A DNA stretch of 64,000 nt. Source: Draconibacterium halophilum (GTDB lineage: Bacteria > Bacteroidota > Bacteroidia > Bacteroidales > Prolixibacteraceae). Both the position numbers and the translations under genes were made by a program. Of this stretch, positions 1-10,192 are shown in pieces; the first letter of the stretch is position 1; each line of letters opens with the position of its first letter. The notes beneath the pieces are model-generated. The model saw nothing but the letters and a program-made list of their open reading frames with translations. It was not told the origin of the DNA and searched no databases. The stretch is from assembly GCF_010448835.1 (NCBI RefSeq), contig NZ_CP048409.1:2984001-3048000 (forward strand), read 5' to 3'.

Positions 1-351
1 ACCAATTTTGAGTTCGAAGATGGTTCAGAAGATTATATACCTGATGATTCAGCACTGGCTGCAATTGTAAATAATAAACTTGTTGTGATAACGGGTTGCT
101 CGCATTCCGGAATTTGCAACATTTGCGAACATGCAAGAACAGTTACTGGTATAAGTATAATTAAAGCAGTAATCGGAGGTTTTCATTTAAAAGCTCAAAA
201 CGAACAGACCTTAAAAACCATTGAATACTTTAGGCAAAATAAAATTGAAAAACTACTACCATCACATTGTACGGCACCTCCGGCTTTGGATCTTTTTAAT
301 TCAACATTTAATACAGAACAGGTAAAAACAGGTATGATTTTTCGCTTTTAG
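1..351 (+). CDS. MBL-fold metallo-hydrolase, C-terminal part (5' end outside window)
   Basis: The frame is open from the first base, so this is the C-terminal ~116 residues of a longer gene. The segment DDSALA, then VVITGCSHSGICN, then AVIGGFHL and a late LLPSHCT is the typical end of metallo-beta-lactamase-fold hydrolases of the dihydropterin-aminobenzene phosphate synthase-like group. The GCSHSG and GGFHL histidines are expected metal or active-site positions. The substrate cannot be told from this fragment. Its 3' end overlaps the end of the convergent next gene by 4 bp. The GTG at 85 is an internal valine codon, not a start. Confidence 0.85.
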   Translation, partial: TNFEFEDGSEDYIPDDSALAAIVNNKLVVITGCSHSGICNICEHARTVTGISIIKAVIGGFHLKAQNEQTLKTIEYFRQNKIEKLLPSHCTAPPALDLFNSTFNTEQVKTGMIFRF

Positions 352-1727
352 TATGCTTGCTGAAATACAATCTCGCTGATTCCTGCAACTTTTTGGTTGG
401 CAGGATCGACGTAAATACGAATAGTCAATTTGCGATCATTAACCTTCACTACTTTTTCCGATGTCCATTTTAATTCTCCCGCGTTCAAATTGTAGGTTGC
501 CGCTTCTACTCCTTCATATTCAATTTTTTGCCACGATGCCAATTTCACATCTCCCACCTGCGAACGAATTCGATAAACGCCGTTGCGTACATTAATTTCG
601 AATTCAAAATAATTTTCAGGATTGCGACATTCTGCAGGGGAGTTCTCAAATAATACTTTCTTCAAACGGGCATTTCCAATTTCCTCTTTTGTGCAAGACA
701 TTACCTTGTCTGCCGTATTCCATGTTCCCAATTGCCATCCCATTCCGGCATATTCCTCAAAGGCAAGTAGGTTCTTTCTGTTACCGTTAATCACTGGTGG
801 CCGCGCAAAATCCACTTTTCCACGGGTAAACGATTTTGTAAAACTAAAGGAGTTTTTAAAATACAATTCGTAGAGTTCGGGGAAAAAATTTACACAGTTC
901 GTAAAACGATTTTTGTAGGAAGGAATGGTATCACTTTTTACCACTGCCAATTGCAAATGGCCCCAGTTTTCGTCTCCCCAAATCGTACCCAACAGCTCTC
1001 CCGGCCTCACCTGCATTCCTTCTTTTACCTCTACAGAATTGGCAAACAAATGATCGTATACATAAAAAATAGATGTATTTGAATTGCTCTGCAAGAGCAA
1101 ACACGCCTCTTTACTTTTTCGCCCTTTTTTTTCATCCTCCACCCAAACTACAGTGCTATTTTCAATGGCGACCAACCAATGTTTTTGGATGCCTCGGGCA
1201 TCGGTTAATGCAATTTCAATTCCTTCGTGCGACCGGGCTTCATTATTACTGTTACTGCATCCTTTGTTTTGGTACGAAAACATATGATTATCTTCGTTCA
1301 TATCCCAGTTAAAACCATGGTTATAACTCACCGGAAAGCTAAACAAATCGAAAGGCATCATTTCCTCCTTACTTTCCGATAAACAAATCAATGCATCCTT
1401 TTTTAATAATCCGTGCGCAGCTTTATTCGCAGCCAGTTTTTTCACATTTCGGTTATCGGCAACAAAAACTCGTACCGAATTGAAACTTAATGGTAAACTG
1501 CGTCGACTTACTTTTATGTCAATTGTATCATTGTCAATACTCAGTTGATTGTAATGATTTTTAATATCGAGTAAAACCACAACAACATCCTTAAATTTTA
1601 CTGAATCTCCAATATTCAGGTTGTAGTAATAACAATTGCCCCAACTAAAATCGGGTTCAACTACCTGCTGTGCACTACCTAAAAGACTATAACAAAAGAG
1701 TATTAATATTATGATTTGTCGTTTCAC
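348..1727 (-). CDS. Secreted protein with degenerate M23-like domain and C-terminal beta-sandwich
   Basis: A 459-residue protein with a clear signal peptide (residues 1-20, ending GSAQ). Residues ~165-262 resemble a LytM/M23 fold: SHEGIEI stands where HxGID normally is, and GHLQLAV where GHLHFEI normally is. The Asp ligand (now Glu171) and second His of HxH (now Gln259) are therefore replaced, so zinc peptidase activity is doubtful. Residues ~325-455 (FEFEINVRNGVYRIRSQVGD onward) read like a malectin/carbohydrate-binding-type beta-sandwich. I infer a periplasmic or surface protein binding peptidoglycan or glycan rather than cleaving it. It is convergent with the MBL gene and divergent from the patatin gene. 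Start is ATG. Confidence 0.7.
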   Translation of the reverse strand: MKRQIIILILFCYSLLGSAQQVVEPDFSWGNCYYYNLNIGDSVKFKDVVVVLLDIKNHYNQLSIDNDTIDIKVSRRSLPLSFNSVRVFVADNRNVKKLAANKAAHGLLKKDALICLSESKEEMMPFDLFSFPVSYNHGFNWDMNEDNHMFSYQNKGCSNSNNEARSHEGIEIALTDARGIQKHWLVAIENSTVVWVEDEKKGRKSKEACLLLQSNSNTSIFYVYDHLFANSVEVKEGMQVRPGELLGTIWGDENWGHLQLAVVKSDTIPSYKNRFTNCVNFFPELYELYFKNSFSFTKSFTRGKVDFARPPVINGNRKNLLAFEEYAGMGWQLGTWNTADKVMSCTKEEIGNARLKKVLFENSPAECRNPENYFEFEINVRNGVYRIRSQVGDVKLASWQKIEYEGVEAATYNLNAGELKWTSEKVVKVNDRKLTIRIYVDPANQKVAGISEIVFQQAY

Positions 1728-2027
1728 ATGGTTATTTTTAATTGAAGATCTATCTATCTTCTGTATAACAAAAACACTTTAAACGAGTTTTACCCTTAAT
1801 ACATATTTAAAGTCGGGATACAAAAACCTCTCTTTTTTAACAAAACTATCAATAAAAGTATTGTTTAGAAAATTATGATACCTCAAAGCAACCTTCAGAA
1901 GAATTTTTCTGTCTCTAATACAAAAACAGCTGAATTTAATCAGTTTTAAAAAGAATTAAAGAAGTACATATTTAACATACTCTTATTTTTTAGTAATTTT
2001 GAAAGCGTTCAGAAAACAATTGACCTA
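1728..2027. promoter_or_regulatory. Divergent intergenic region with patatin-gene promoter element
   Basis: A 300-bp AT-rich gap between divergent genes. TAATTTTG at 1994-2001 matches the Bacteroidota -7 element TAnnTTTG and sits 26 bp before the patatin start codon. I find no convincing -33 TTG at the right distance and no element for the leftward gene. No coding potential or strong hairpin is seen. Confidence 0.4.
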
Positions 2028-4318
2028 ATGATACGATCTCTATTCATTATCCTCTTACTTACTTTAACCGTTGCACAAAGCAGTGCACAATCGGTTGGCT
2101 TGGTACTTAGTGGTGGTGGAGCCAAAGGAATGGCACACATTGGGGTGATTAGAGCACTGGAAGAAAACAATATCCCGATCGACTATATTTCAGGAACTTC
2201 CATTGGGGCAATTATTGGAGGTCTTTATGCTGCCGGTTATTCCACTGAAGAAATGGAAGAGCTTTTTAAATCGGACGATTTCTATTTCTGGTCGACTGGT
2301 AAAATACAACGCGAATACCGTTATTATTTTAAGCGCCAGGAAGAAGATCCAACCTGGATTCAGTTACGTGTAGCCAAAAAAGATGAAAAAGTAAAAATTT
2401 TGCCACCCACCAATATTATTCCGGGTGAACAAATGGATTTTGCTTTTATGGAGTTAACTGCCGCAACCAGTGCAGCTTGCAACTATGATTTTAACCAATT
2501 AATGGTACCCTATTTTTGTATTGCAGCCGATGTGAACAATAGTAAACCATTGGTTTTACGAAATGGTGACCTTGGAAATGCGATGCGGGCATCGATGACT
2601 GTTCCGTTGTATTTCAAACCTATCGAAATTGAAGGTAAATTGTTGTTCGATGGTGGTTTGCTGAACAACTTCCCTACCGACCATATGAAAGAAATTTTTA
2701 ACCCGGATATTATTATCGGACACAAGGTAGCAGATGACGCAAAAGCTGCTGATGCTGATGATGTAATGCAACAAATATCGAATATGGTAATGCGGCCAAC
2801 CAATTTTGAGATTAAACCACAGGATGGGATTTTACTGGAAACAAAATTTAATAATGTTGGGCTGCTTGATTTTGACAAAATTGACTCGGTACTGGTTCGT
2901 GGAGAACAAACAACCCTGGCCGCAATCGACAGTATTAAACAACTGATTAAACGTCGTGTCCCACAAGAAATAATTCAGGCCAAACGCGACAGTTTTAACA
3001 CGCGCAAACCGGAACTAAATTTTCAAAACATACAGGTGGAAGGCGTTACCGACCCGATGCAACGTCAGTTTATTATACAAAGTATTAAACACCGCAATAA
3101 CACCGTAACGCTATCTACCTTAAAAACTGAGTATTTTAAATTGGTGGCCGATGAACAGCTCAAATCAATTCAGCCGATAACGCGGTACAATACTAATACC
3201 GGTTATTTCGACCTGCATTTAAAAGTTGAGCCCGAAAAACGGCTTGATTTAAGCATTGGCGGAAATATATCTACCAAACCAATAAATCAGGGGTTTGCAG
3301 CTGTTAATTTCAGAACCTATAAAAGCAGGGCTTATTCGCTCCATTCAAATATTTATTTTGGTCGCTTTTACAGTTCATTTAAACTGGGGGTCGTATTGAC
3401 TATCCAACATCGCTGCCTTTTTATTTTGAATCATACTTAACATTTAACCGTTGGGATTATTTTTCGTCGAGTACCGAGTTGATTTTTGAAGACGTTCGTT
3501 CGCCATACATTGTTAAGGATGAAACAAATTTCAGGCTTGAAACCGGATTACCGCTGGGTTTACACAGCAAAATTTACGGCGGAGTTGCCTACTCCTCTGC
3601 AAGTAACGATTTTTACCAAACCGATGAATCGGAAGAAGGAAGTAACCTCGATAACTCAAAATTTAATGCTTTTGTCTCAAAAGTTGGGTTCAAGAATAAC
3701 TCATTGAATTACAAGCAGTATGCCACTGAAGGAGCGCTCCGGGGAATAGAGGGAAGATTTGTTGTAGGCGAAGAGAAATACAGAGCTGGAAATAGTCCAA
3801 CGGCCTATTCCACGGCATCAACCAATCATAATTACTTTCAGCTTCACGCCCACTCGTTGCGCTATTTTTCCTTAGGTAATAAATTTGTTTTGGGCACTCA
3901 CCTTGAAACATTTTTAAGTACAAAGGAATTGTTTCAAACCTACAGATCGACAAAACTTGCCGCACAGGGCTTTACTCCAACACCTCATAGTAAGTCGCTG
4001 TTTATTAATGAATTTCATTCGAATAAATACCTTGCAGGAGGTGTAAAAGCCATATTCAAATTCTCACCAGATCTGCATCTTCGTGTTGAAGGCTATGGTT
4101 TCTGCCCAATTCATGAAGAATTGAAACAGGCTGATCTTTCGCCAATTGAAAGTGATAATTTTATTGACAATTATTATATTCAGGGAATGGCTGCGCTGGT
4201 TTATCAAACCGGAATTGGGCCTGTGAGTCTTTCATTCAACTATTACGAAAAGAGTAATACCAATCTTTATGTAACCCTGAACTTTGGATATATTTTATTC
4301 AATAAAAGAGGTTTATAA
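2028..4318 (+). pseudogene. Patatin-like phospholipase/BamA-type outer-membrane fusion, one frameshift
   Basis: Residues 1-20 are a signal peptide. Residues ~23-230 are a patatin domain with oxyanion loop GGGAKG, nucleophile Ser58 in GTSIG and Asp208 in FDGG. A POTRA-like stretch follows at ~335-410, then an Omp85-type beta-barrel. The first frame stops at 3440, while the barrel continues in another frame from about 3389 to 4318. Adding one G to the run G5 at 3386-3390 restores KLGGRIDYPTSLPFYF and one protein of 763 residues, the usual size of this Bacteroidota family. Everything else is intact, so a homopolymer undercall is likelier than a dead gene. Expected role: outer-membrane or periplasmic lipid hydrolase. 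Confidence 0.85.
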
Positions 4319-4332
4319 AAGTAAGTTTAAGG

Positions 4333-4686
4333 TCAGGTACGAATCTGATTTTCAATATCCGACGGTAGCTCAAAAGACAACTCTACTACACCGCAGAACT
4401 TTCCGTTTTCCATCCATGGTTTTTGGGTAACTACCTTTTTCAGACCATTCTTTTCGGTGGTATACGTGTTTTCGATGGGTTTTTCAAGCATCTCCCGAAG
4501 TTTGGTCTTCGATGGCTCAGGATGACATTCCAATAAATTGGTTCCCAATAAATTATCACCTCCATATTTTTCAAACTGACGGATAGAAAAATCATTCATA
4601 TAAACAATAATACCGTCAGTGTTGCAAACAGTTATTGCTCCACCAAACTCATCCATCCAGTTTACTTCACATCCGCTCAATGTCAT
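4333..4686 (-). CDS. Single-domain PAS protein
   Basis: A 117-residue protein that is essentially one PAS domain: DEFGGAITVCNTDGIIVYMND, then GTNLLECHPEPSKTKLREML, then a closing beta-strand region. The LLECHPEPS motif is typical of PAS modules seen in DUF438-like and diguanylate-cyclase-linked proteins. There is no output domain, so it probably acts as a stand-alone sensor or partner. Its ATG overlaps the TGA of the upstream repeat protein (ATGA), so the two are probably co-translated. The ligand is unknown. Confidence 0.8.
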   Translation of the reverse strand: MTLSGCEVNWMDEFGGAITVCNTDGIIVYMNDFSIRQFEKYGGDNLLGTNLLECHPEPSKTKLREMLEKPIENTYTTEKNGLKKVVTQKPWMENGKFCGVVELSFELPSDIENQIRT

Positions 4687-6499
4687 TTTTTACGATAGCA
4701 TTTTACCCATTCAACATCGAAATTTGCTGATGATCCTGACAATTTATCCACCACAAGACTCGAGGCATTTAACTCCAACGGTTTATTTAAATCGTTGCTG
4801 GTAAGCTTTAAAACCTCCAGTTCATTTATCTTCCAGGTGAAAGTTGCCCCCGATTTCTCGAGCGTGAAAATATAAGCACCTTTTTTGAGGTTATTAATTT
4901 CCAATCCTTCCGAAGCAATTTTACCACTTTCGTTCATAGTGTATAAACCCAAAATATTTTTTGCCCCCATTTCAACCAGATTAGCACGCGGAACATTACT
5001 TCCGTTGGCAAGGTAGAATGAGCTAGCCACCTGTTTTACAGGATTAAAGTAAATTTTGGCCTCTACAATTCCATCCTCAAATTGAAAATGTTCTCCTGAA
5101 CTTATAATCCCTGAAGTGTATTCGAAATCAGTCTGAACAAAGCCTGCAGGCATCTGCCAAACCATTCCTTCTTTGATTTCTTTTTTAACTTGAATACTCA
5201 GTTTACTTCCGGTTTGAATATTCGCTCCATCAGTAAAAACGCTTAGGTCGCCGGGCATTGCATAATTTTGTCCCAGGGTTTTAGAAGTCGTTAACGAACT
5301 AGTCATCCATTTTGCATCGTCCAATTTTTTAACCATAAACGAATCCTCAAATACCACACCCCAGTTTTTATAAAAATCAAAGTCTGTACTGTCTTTGTAT
5401 TTGAAATATTTTACGAATTCCGGCTTTTTCTTGTCGGTTTCATATTTTTTAAATTTCTGAGCGTCTTCAGTTTTTTCCCAGCGTTTTTTGTCCTCCAGCC
5501 AGGCTTTTTGCTTTTTATAATCTTCTGATTCGATTAGTTCTTTCAATTCGTTATAACGTTTTAAATCAAACGATTCTTTAACATCAAGGTAGTTTTTGTA
5601 TAATTTCGATTTCTCGTATTTCAAAACAAAAGAAACCACTGAATCGCCGGCCAATTTCTTGTAATCAGCGTATTTTTTGTAAGCCTCACTTTTTTCAAAC
5701 TTTTTCCTGTCCTTTAAATAGGCTACTTTCTTTTTAAATTCATCAGTATTAACATGTTCTTTCAACTCTTTATAACGTACGAGGTTGTGACTTCCAATTA
5801 CTTCGTGATACAGCTTCAAATTTTTCGACTTTTCTAGCTTGAAATAACTTTTTATAGCAGAATCATTGCTCAGTCGTTTAAACTCTTTATTTTTTTCTTT
5901 ATCGTTTACAGCAGCAGTTTTTAGTTCGTTGTACTGTTTCAGCTTGTCCGAATCTTCGAAAGCATTATGCTGTTTCAATCTTTCCGAACCTTCCAGTTCA
6001 TTATACGCTTTAATGCCCGGCGATTTTTCAAGCTTTTTCAATTCTTTTAAATGTTTCTCTTCCGCTGATCCTTTATAAATCCGGCTTTTTATTTCTTTTT
6101 ATCTTTTTCAAAATCGCCATCTTTCACGTATTCTTCCAATGCATAAAAATCGGCAAGTTTTTGCGATTCCTTTTCTGCCTGGTATCGAGCCAGATCGGGA
6201 GATCCTTCAACCTTGAAATAATTCTTTATGCGTGTAGCTTTTTGCAAACGCTGAAATTCCTTTAATTGCTCTTCTTCTTTGCTACCTTTAAACGATTGCC
6301 GTTCAATCTCCTTCTTTTTTGCAGCAAATTCGCTGGATGTAACATATTTTTCTAGTTCTAAAAATGCTTTCAGTTCTTCCGAATTTTCAGTTTTCAAAAA
6401 CTCAGCGTAATCGTCTGCTAATTGTTTTCGTTTTTTCTCGATAACGTCAACGGACTTAATTTTGCCAGTAAGCTGAAGTGAAAAGATTTTAAATGACAT
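4683..6499 (-). pseudogene. Lys/Tyr-rich helical repeat protein with GH16-like C-terminal domain, one frameshift
   Basis: I do not recognise a named family. Two open pieces (6499-6089 and ~6098-4683) join into one 605-residue protein if the T5 run at 6096-6100 had six Ts, which gives DKKEIKSRIYKGS across the junction. Residues ~1-380 are helical repeats with a recurring pattern like S..IK.YFKLE.S..LK.Y.EL. The segment EYV..GDF...KKEI...YKGS.EE..LKE also occurs twice. The last ~220 residues (VVFEDSF, DGIVEAKIYF, ASSFYLANG, ANLVEMGA) look like a GH16/concanavalin jellyroll, but the catalytic ExDxxE is absent. There is no signal peptide. TATTTTTG (-7 element) lies at 6529-6536 on the minus strand. 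Translationally coupled to the PAS gene. Confidence 0.7.
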
Positions 6500-6692
6500 C
6501 TGGTTTGCTATTAGATTCGTATTTCTACCAAAAATAAAAATTTAATGCGTTTTTTAGTATTAAAACGTAATATAATAAGTGATTACCCATATTTTTGCCA
6601 GATCTGTTTAACATATGTGACGTTTTTAACAAAATTACAGAATAAAAACGAAAGCTTCGTTGTTAGATGTTTATATGTTTTCCCTGCTGCCA

Positions 6693-6723
6693 TTGGTGTT
6701 CCATGTAATTTTAAATAATTTTG
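6693..6723 (+). promoter_or_regulatory. Bacteroidota-type promoter of the nucleoside phosphorylase gene
   Basis: TTG at 6693-6695, a 20-bp spacer, then TAATTTTG at 6716-6723 match the -33/-7 consensus. Transcription would begin near 6730. This supports the ATG at 6745 as start and rules out the TTG at 6721, which lies inside the -7 box. Confidence 0.6.
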
Positions 6724-6744
6724 GTTGCATTATTAAAGCAAACT

Positions 6745-7613
6745 ATGATTAAACACTCGGAGCTAATCTTAAACAGCGATGGAAGTATTTTCCATTTACA
6801 TTTAAAACCTGAAAATATTGGCGGGCAAATCATCCTTGTTGGCGATCCTGCACGTGTTGATACGATTGCCGGTTTTTTCGATGAAATCATTTTTACGGTT
6901 CAAAATCGGGAGTTTAAAACGATTACCGGATTTTACAACCAGAAGAAAATTTCGGTGATTTCTACAGGAATCGGAACTGACAACATCGATATTGTGCTTA
7001 ACGAGTTGGATGCGCTGGCTAATATTGATTTGGAAACACGCAGTATAAAAAAAGAACTCCGTTCGCTTGATATTGTTCGCATTGGAACTTCGGGGGATTA
7101 CAAAACGACCTTCCTGTAAATTCCTTTGTGTTATCCGAAAAGTCGATTGGTTTCGATGGTTTGCTGAATTACTATGCCAAACGCGAACAAGTTTGCGACA
7201 TGGATTTTGAAGCAGCTTTTAGAATACATACACAATGGAGTGAATCGCTTGCAGCACCTTATACTGTAGATGCGAGCCAATCGCTTCTTAAAAAGTTTAC
7301 CGATAAAAAATTCAAAAAAGGAGTTACTATTTCTGCCCCGGGATTTTATGCGCCGCAAGGTCGTGAGTTGCGATTACCACTGGCCTTCCCTCAATTAAAT
7401 GAGTTAATAGAAACGTTTTCGTATAACGATTTGCGAATTACCAATTTTGAAATGGAAAGCTCGGCTATCTATGGCCTTTCAAAAATGATGGGACACAACG
7501 CTCTTACCGTTTGTTTAATTATTGCCAACCGCGTAACGCTTACCGCCAACGAAAATTACCGCAACGAGATGAAGAAACTAATAAAAATAGTACTCGATAT
7601 TTTAAGTAATTAG
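6745..7613 (+). pseudogene. Uridine phosphorylase-like nucleoside phosphorylase, one frameshift
   Basis: PNP/UDP family: IILVGDPARVDTIA near the start, VISTGIGTDNIDIVLNEL (phosphate and ribose site), RIGTSG, and FEMESSAIYGL near the end, where the Met-Glu binds ribose. The frame breaks at the G5 run 7092-7096. Six Gs would give RIGTSGGLQNDLPVNSF and a full protein of about 289 residues, normal for the family. All motifs are intact on both sides, so an undercalled base is the best explanation. Expected reaction: phosphorolysis of a pyrimidine nucleoside to base and ribose-1-phosphate in the cytoplasm. The next gene begins 2 bp after its stop, so they are probably one operon. Confidence 0.85.
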
Positions 7614-7615
7614 GA

Positions 7616-8488
7616 ATGGAACAAGAAAGACTTAATGCACTGGTCACCCTACTCGACGATCCGGACAAAACAGTTTTTGAGATGGTAGAACAGGAACTAC
7701 TGAAAGAAGACGAAGCAATTATACCGGCGCTGGAGAAAAAATGGGAACAAAGTTTTGACGAGAACAGCCAGAGCCGCATCGAAAATATCATACAAAGTCT
7801 TCAGTTTAAGAAAACTTATAGCGGGCTTAAAAACTGGATCGCTCAAACTCCCGGAACGCAAGATCTTTTTGAAGGTTTTTGTGCTGTGGATAAATTTCAG
7901 TACCCCGATCTGAATCCATTAACCCTGACGTTAAAAATTGAGAACCTGCGAAAATCAATATGGCTGGATTTAAATAATTCGTTGACACTACTTGAAAAAA
8001 CAACCATATTAAACCACTTTATTTTTAACCTGAATGGCTATTCGGTTAATCTGAGCAACCCTGATTCGCCACAAAATTGCTTTTTGAATCAGCTACTCGA
8101 GACTAAACATGGCAGTCCGGTGTCAATGAGTATTTTTTACACGATTATAGCCCGCGCTATTGAGCTTCCGGCCTATTTGGTTGATTTTCCAAAAAATCCG
8201 CTGGTAGCAATTGTTGATGCTGAACTGGCACAAAAAGTGCATGGAGCAACACGCGAAACGGAGGTGTTGTTTTACATTAACCCTTCGAATAAAGGAGCCA
8301 TTACCAGCCGAAAAGAAATTGATTATCACCTGAAAAGAAACGACTATAAACCAATAGAAGAATTTGCCGAGCCAAAACCAGATGTTTTATTTATCAAACG
8401 CCAGGTAGAATCGATGCTTGAAGCCTACGAATCTGTTGGCTATACTGAAAAGAAAGAAAAGATTAAACAGCTGCTCAGTTTGTTTTAA
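7616..8488 (+). CDS. SirB1/transglutaminase-like family protein
   Basis: A 290-residue cytoplasmic protein. An N-terminal helical part (~1-90) is followed by a transglutaminase-like domain of the SirB1 (Transglut_core2) family, seen in FFGFCAVDKFQYPDL-like and GSPVSMSIFYTIIARAIELPAYLVDFP-like segments (here the first reads FEGFCAVDKFQYPDL). The Cys of a classic transglutaminase triad is not evident in the GSPVSMS segment, where Ser stands instead, as is common in this family. The molecular function is not established. It follows the phosphorylase with a 2-bp gap and is closed by a strong terminator. Confidence 0.75.
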   Translation: MEQERLNALVTLLDDPDKTVFEMVEQELLKEDEAIIPALEKKWEQSFDENSQSRIENIIQSLQFKKTYSGLKNWIAQTPGTQDLFEGFCAVDKFQYPDLNPLTLTLKIENLRKSIWLDLNNSLTLLEKTTILNHFIFNLNGYSVNLSNPDSPQNCFLNQLLETKHGSPVSMSIFYTIIARAIELPAYLVDFPKNPLVAIVDAELAQKVHGATRETEVLFYINPSNKGAITSRKEIDYHLKRNDYKPIEEFAEPKPDVLFIKRQVESMLEAYESVGYTEKKEKIKQLLSLF

Positions 8489-8490
8489 GC

Positions 8491-8525
8491 AAAAAAAACT
8501 TCGACCAAATGGTCGAAGTTTTTTT
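8491..8525. terminator. Bidirectional rho-independent terminator
   Basis: A perfect 10-bp stem (8497-8506 with 8511-8520, loop AAAT) is flanked by an A tract and a T tract. It ends both the rightward SirB1-like gene and the leftward rny gene. Confidence 0.9.
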
Positions 8526-8544
8526 ATCTAATTACTTGTATTTT

Positions 8545-10098
8545 TTACTTCGCGTAGCTTACTGCGCGGGTTTCCCTGATTACAGTAATCTTGATCTGTC
8601 CGGGATAAGTCATTTCATCCTGAATCCGCTTCGAGATATCGTATGAAAGTTGTTCCGTTTCCTGATCGTTCATTTTTTCTGCTCCTACAATTACGCGTAA
8701 TTCTCTACCTGCCTGAATAGCATAGGTTTTTAATACGCCAGGATAAGAAAGCGCCAAATCTTCAAGGTCTTTCAATCGTTTAATGTACGATTCTACCACT
8801 TCGCGACGGGCACCCGGACGAGCACCTGAAATAGCATCACAAACCTGTACGATCGGAGCAAAAAGCGATTCCATTTCCACTTCATCGTGGTGTGCACCAA
8901 TGGCATTACAAATATCTGGTTTCTCTTTGAATCTTTCGGCCAATTTCATACCCAGCACCGCGTGTGGCAATTCCGGCTCGTCATCCGGCACTTTACCAAT
9001 ATCGTGTAGCAATCCGGCGCGTTTTGCTTTTTTCGGATTTAATCCCAACTCTGATGCCATAGTAGCACAAAGGTTAGCCACCTCACGTGAGTGTTGCAGT
9101 AAGTTTTGTCCGTACGACGAACGGTATTTCATTTTACCTATCAAACGAATCAACTCAGGATGTAAACCATGAATTCCAAGGTCGATGGCAGTACGTTTAC
9201 CGGTCTCAATAACTTCTTCGTCAATCTGTTTTTTTACTTTCTGTACTACTTCTTCAATTCGTGCCGGATGGATACGTCCATCGGTTACCAATTGGTGAAG
9301 TGCCAAACGGGCAATCTCACGACGTACCGGATCAAAAGCAGAAAGCACGATAGCTTCCGGAGTATCATCTACAACGATTTCAACACCGGTAGCAGCTTCA
9401 AGTGCACGAATATTACGTCCTTCACGACCAATAATTCGTCCTTTAATCTCGTCACTTTCGATGTGGAAAATAGTAACTGCATTTTCTACAGCCGTTTCGG
9501 TAGCCACACGTTGAATCGATTTAACAACGATCTTTTTAGCTTCCTTGTTAGCCGTTTGCTTGGCTTCTTCCATTATCTCATTGATGTATGCAACAGCCTC
9601 GGTTTTGGCTTCTTCCTGCAGCGATTCTACCAACTGTTCCTTTGCATCATCAGCCGAAAGACCTGAAATTTGCTCCAGTTTCTCAAGGTGCTGTTTGTGC
9701 GTTTTGTCAAGCTCTTCGCTTTTGAGTTCAACACGCTGAAGTTGCGTATTCAGGTTCTCACGAATTGCTTCTACATCACGACGTGTATTTTCAAATTCTT
9801 TTGTTTTGCGGTTCAACTCTTCACGACGTTGATTTAGTGTTGTTTCACGCTGTTTGTACCTGTTCTCCTCTTTCGCCAGATGCGAACTCTTTTCGTTAAT
9901 GTACTTTTCGTGTTCCGATTTTAACTGCAGGAATTTCTCTTTTGCCTGCAATATTTTATCTTTTTTTATCACTTCGGCCTCGGTTTTTCCTTCGCCGATT
10001 ATCCGATTCTTTTTCGCCTTCAGGGCCTTATCCCATATCAGATAAGCTAAAGCGCCTCCTACGACAAACCCTGCGGCTACTCCTATTATTAGTTCCAT
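8545..10098 (-). CDS. rny: Ribonuclease Y
   Basis: A 517-residue protein with standard RNase Y architecture: one N-terminal membrane segment (residues ~2-22), a long coiled coil (~30-200), a KH domain with GRIIGREGRNIRALE, then an HD domain with HSREVAN and LLHDIGK metal-binding motifs. It is an endoribonuclease that starts mRNA decay at the inner membrane. It ends in the shared terminator. It lies downstream of zapA, separated by 94 bp containing a terminator-like hairpin, so it may have its own promoter or receive read-through. Confidence 0.97.
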   Translation of the reverse strand: MELIIGVAAGFVVGGALAYLIWDKALKAKKNRIIGEGKTEAEVIKKDKILQAKEKFLQLKSEHEKYINEKSSHLAKEENRYKQRETTLNQRREELNRKTKEFENTRRDVEAIRENLNTQLQRVELKSEELDKTHKQHLEKLEQISGLSADDAKEQLVESLQEEAKTEAVAYINEIMEEAKQTANKEAKKIVVKSIQRVATETAVENAVTIFHIESDEIKGRIIGREGRNIRALEAATGVEIVVDDTPEAIVLSAFDPVRREIARLALHQLVTDGRIHPARIEEVVQKVKKQIDEEVIETGKRTAIDLGIHGLHPELIRLIGKMKYRSSYGQNLLQHSREVANLCATMASELGLNPKKAKRAGLLHDIGKVPDDEPELPHAVLGMKLAERFKEKPDICNAIGAHHDEVEMESLFAPIVQVCDAISGARPGARREVVESYIKRLKDLEDLALSYPGVLKTYAIQAGRELRVIVGAEKMNDQETEQLSYDISKRIQDEMTYPGQIKITVIRETRAVSYAK

Positions 10099-10118
10099 AT
10101 TTCAAATTATTAGTTACT

Positions 10119-10170
10119 AAAAAACCCGTAATAAACCTGATTCTCGCTTGAACCGGCCTAATACGGGCTT
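10119..10170 (-). terminator. Terminator-like hairpin between zapA and rny
   Basis: On the minus strand CCCGTA (10167-10162) pairs with TACGGG (10130-10125), followed by a T run. The 31-base loop contains GGCCGG. It could terminate zapA transcripts or attenuate read-through into rny. The stem is short, so confidence is moderate. Confidence 0.45.
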
Positions 10171-10192
10171 TGATTATTTATGTATTCAGACT

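Noticed and set aside
3386..3390. Programmed frameshift in the patatin gene
   Set aside because: The same 6-to-5 pattern appears in three unrelated genes, so a sequencing artefact is simpler than a specific slippage signal.
9169..9666. Long plus-strand ORF opposite rny
   Set aside because: It lies wholly inside a clear RNase Y gene on the other strand and its translation is Asn/Phe/Ser-rich without any motif, so it is a shadow frame.
10099..10192. 6S RNA between zapA and rny
   Set aside because: This gap is too short (94 bp) for a normal 6S RNA, and the hairpin is better read as a terminator.
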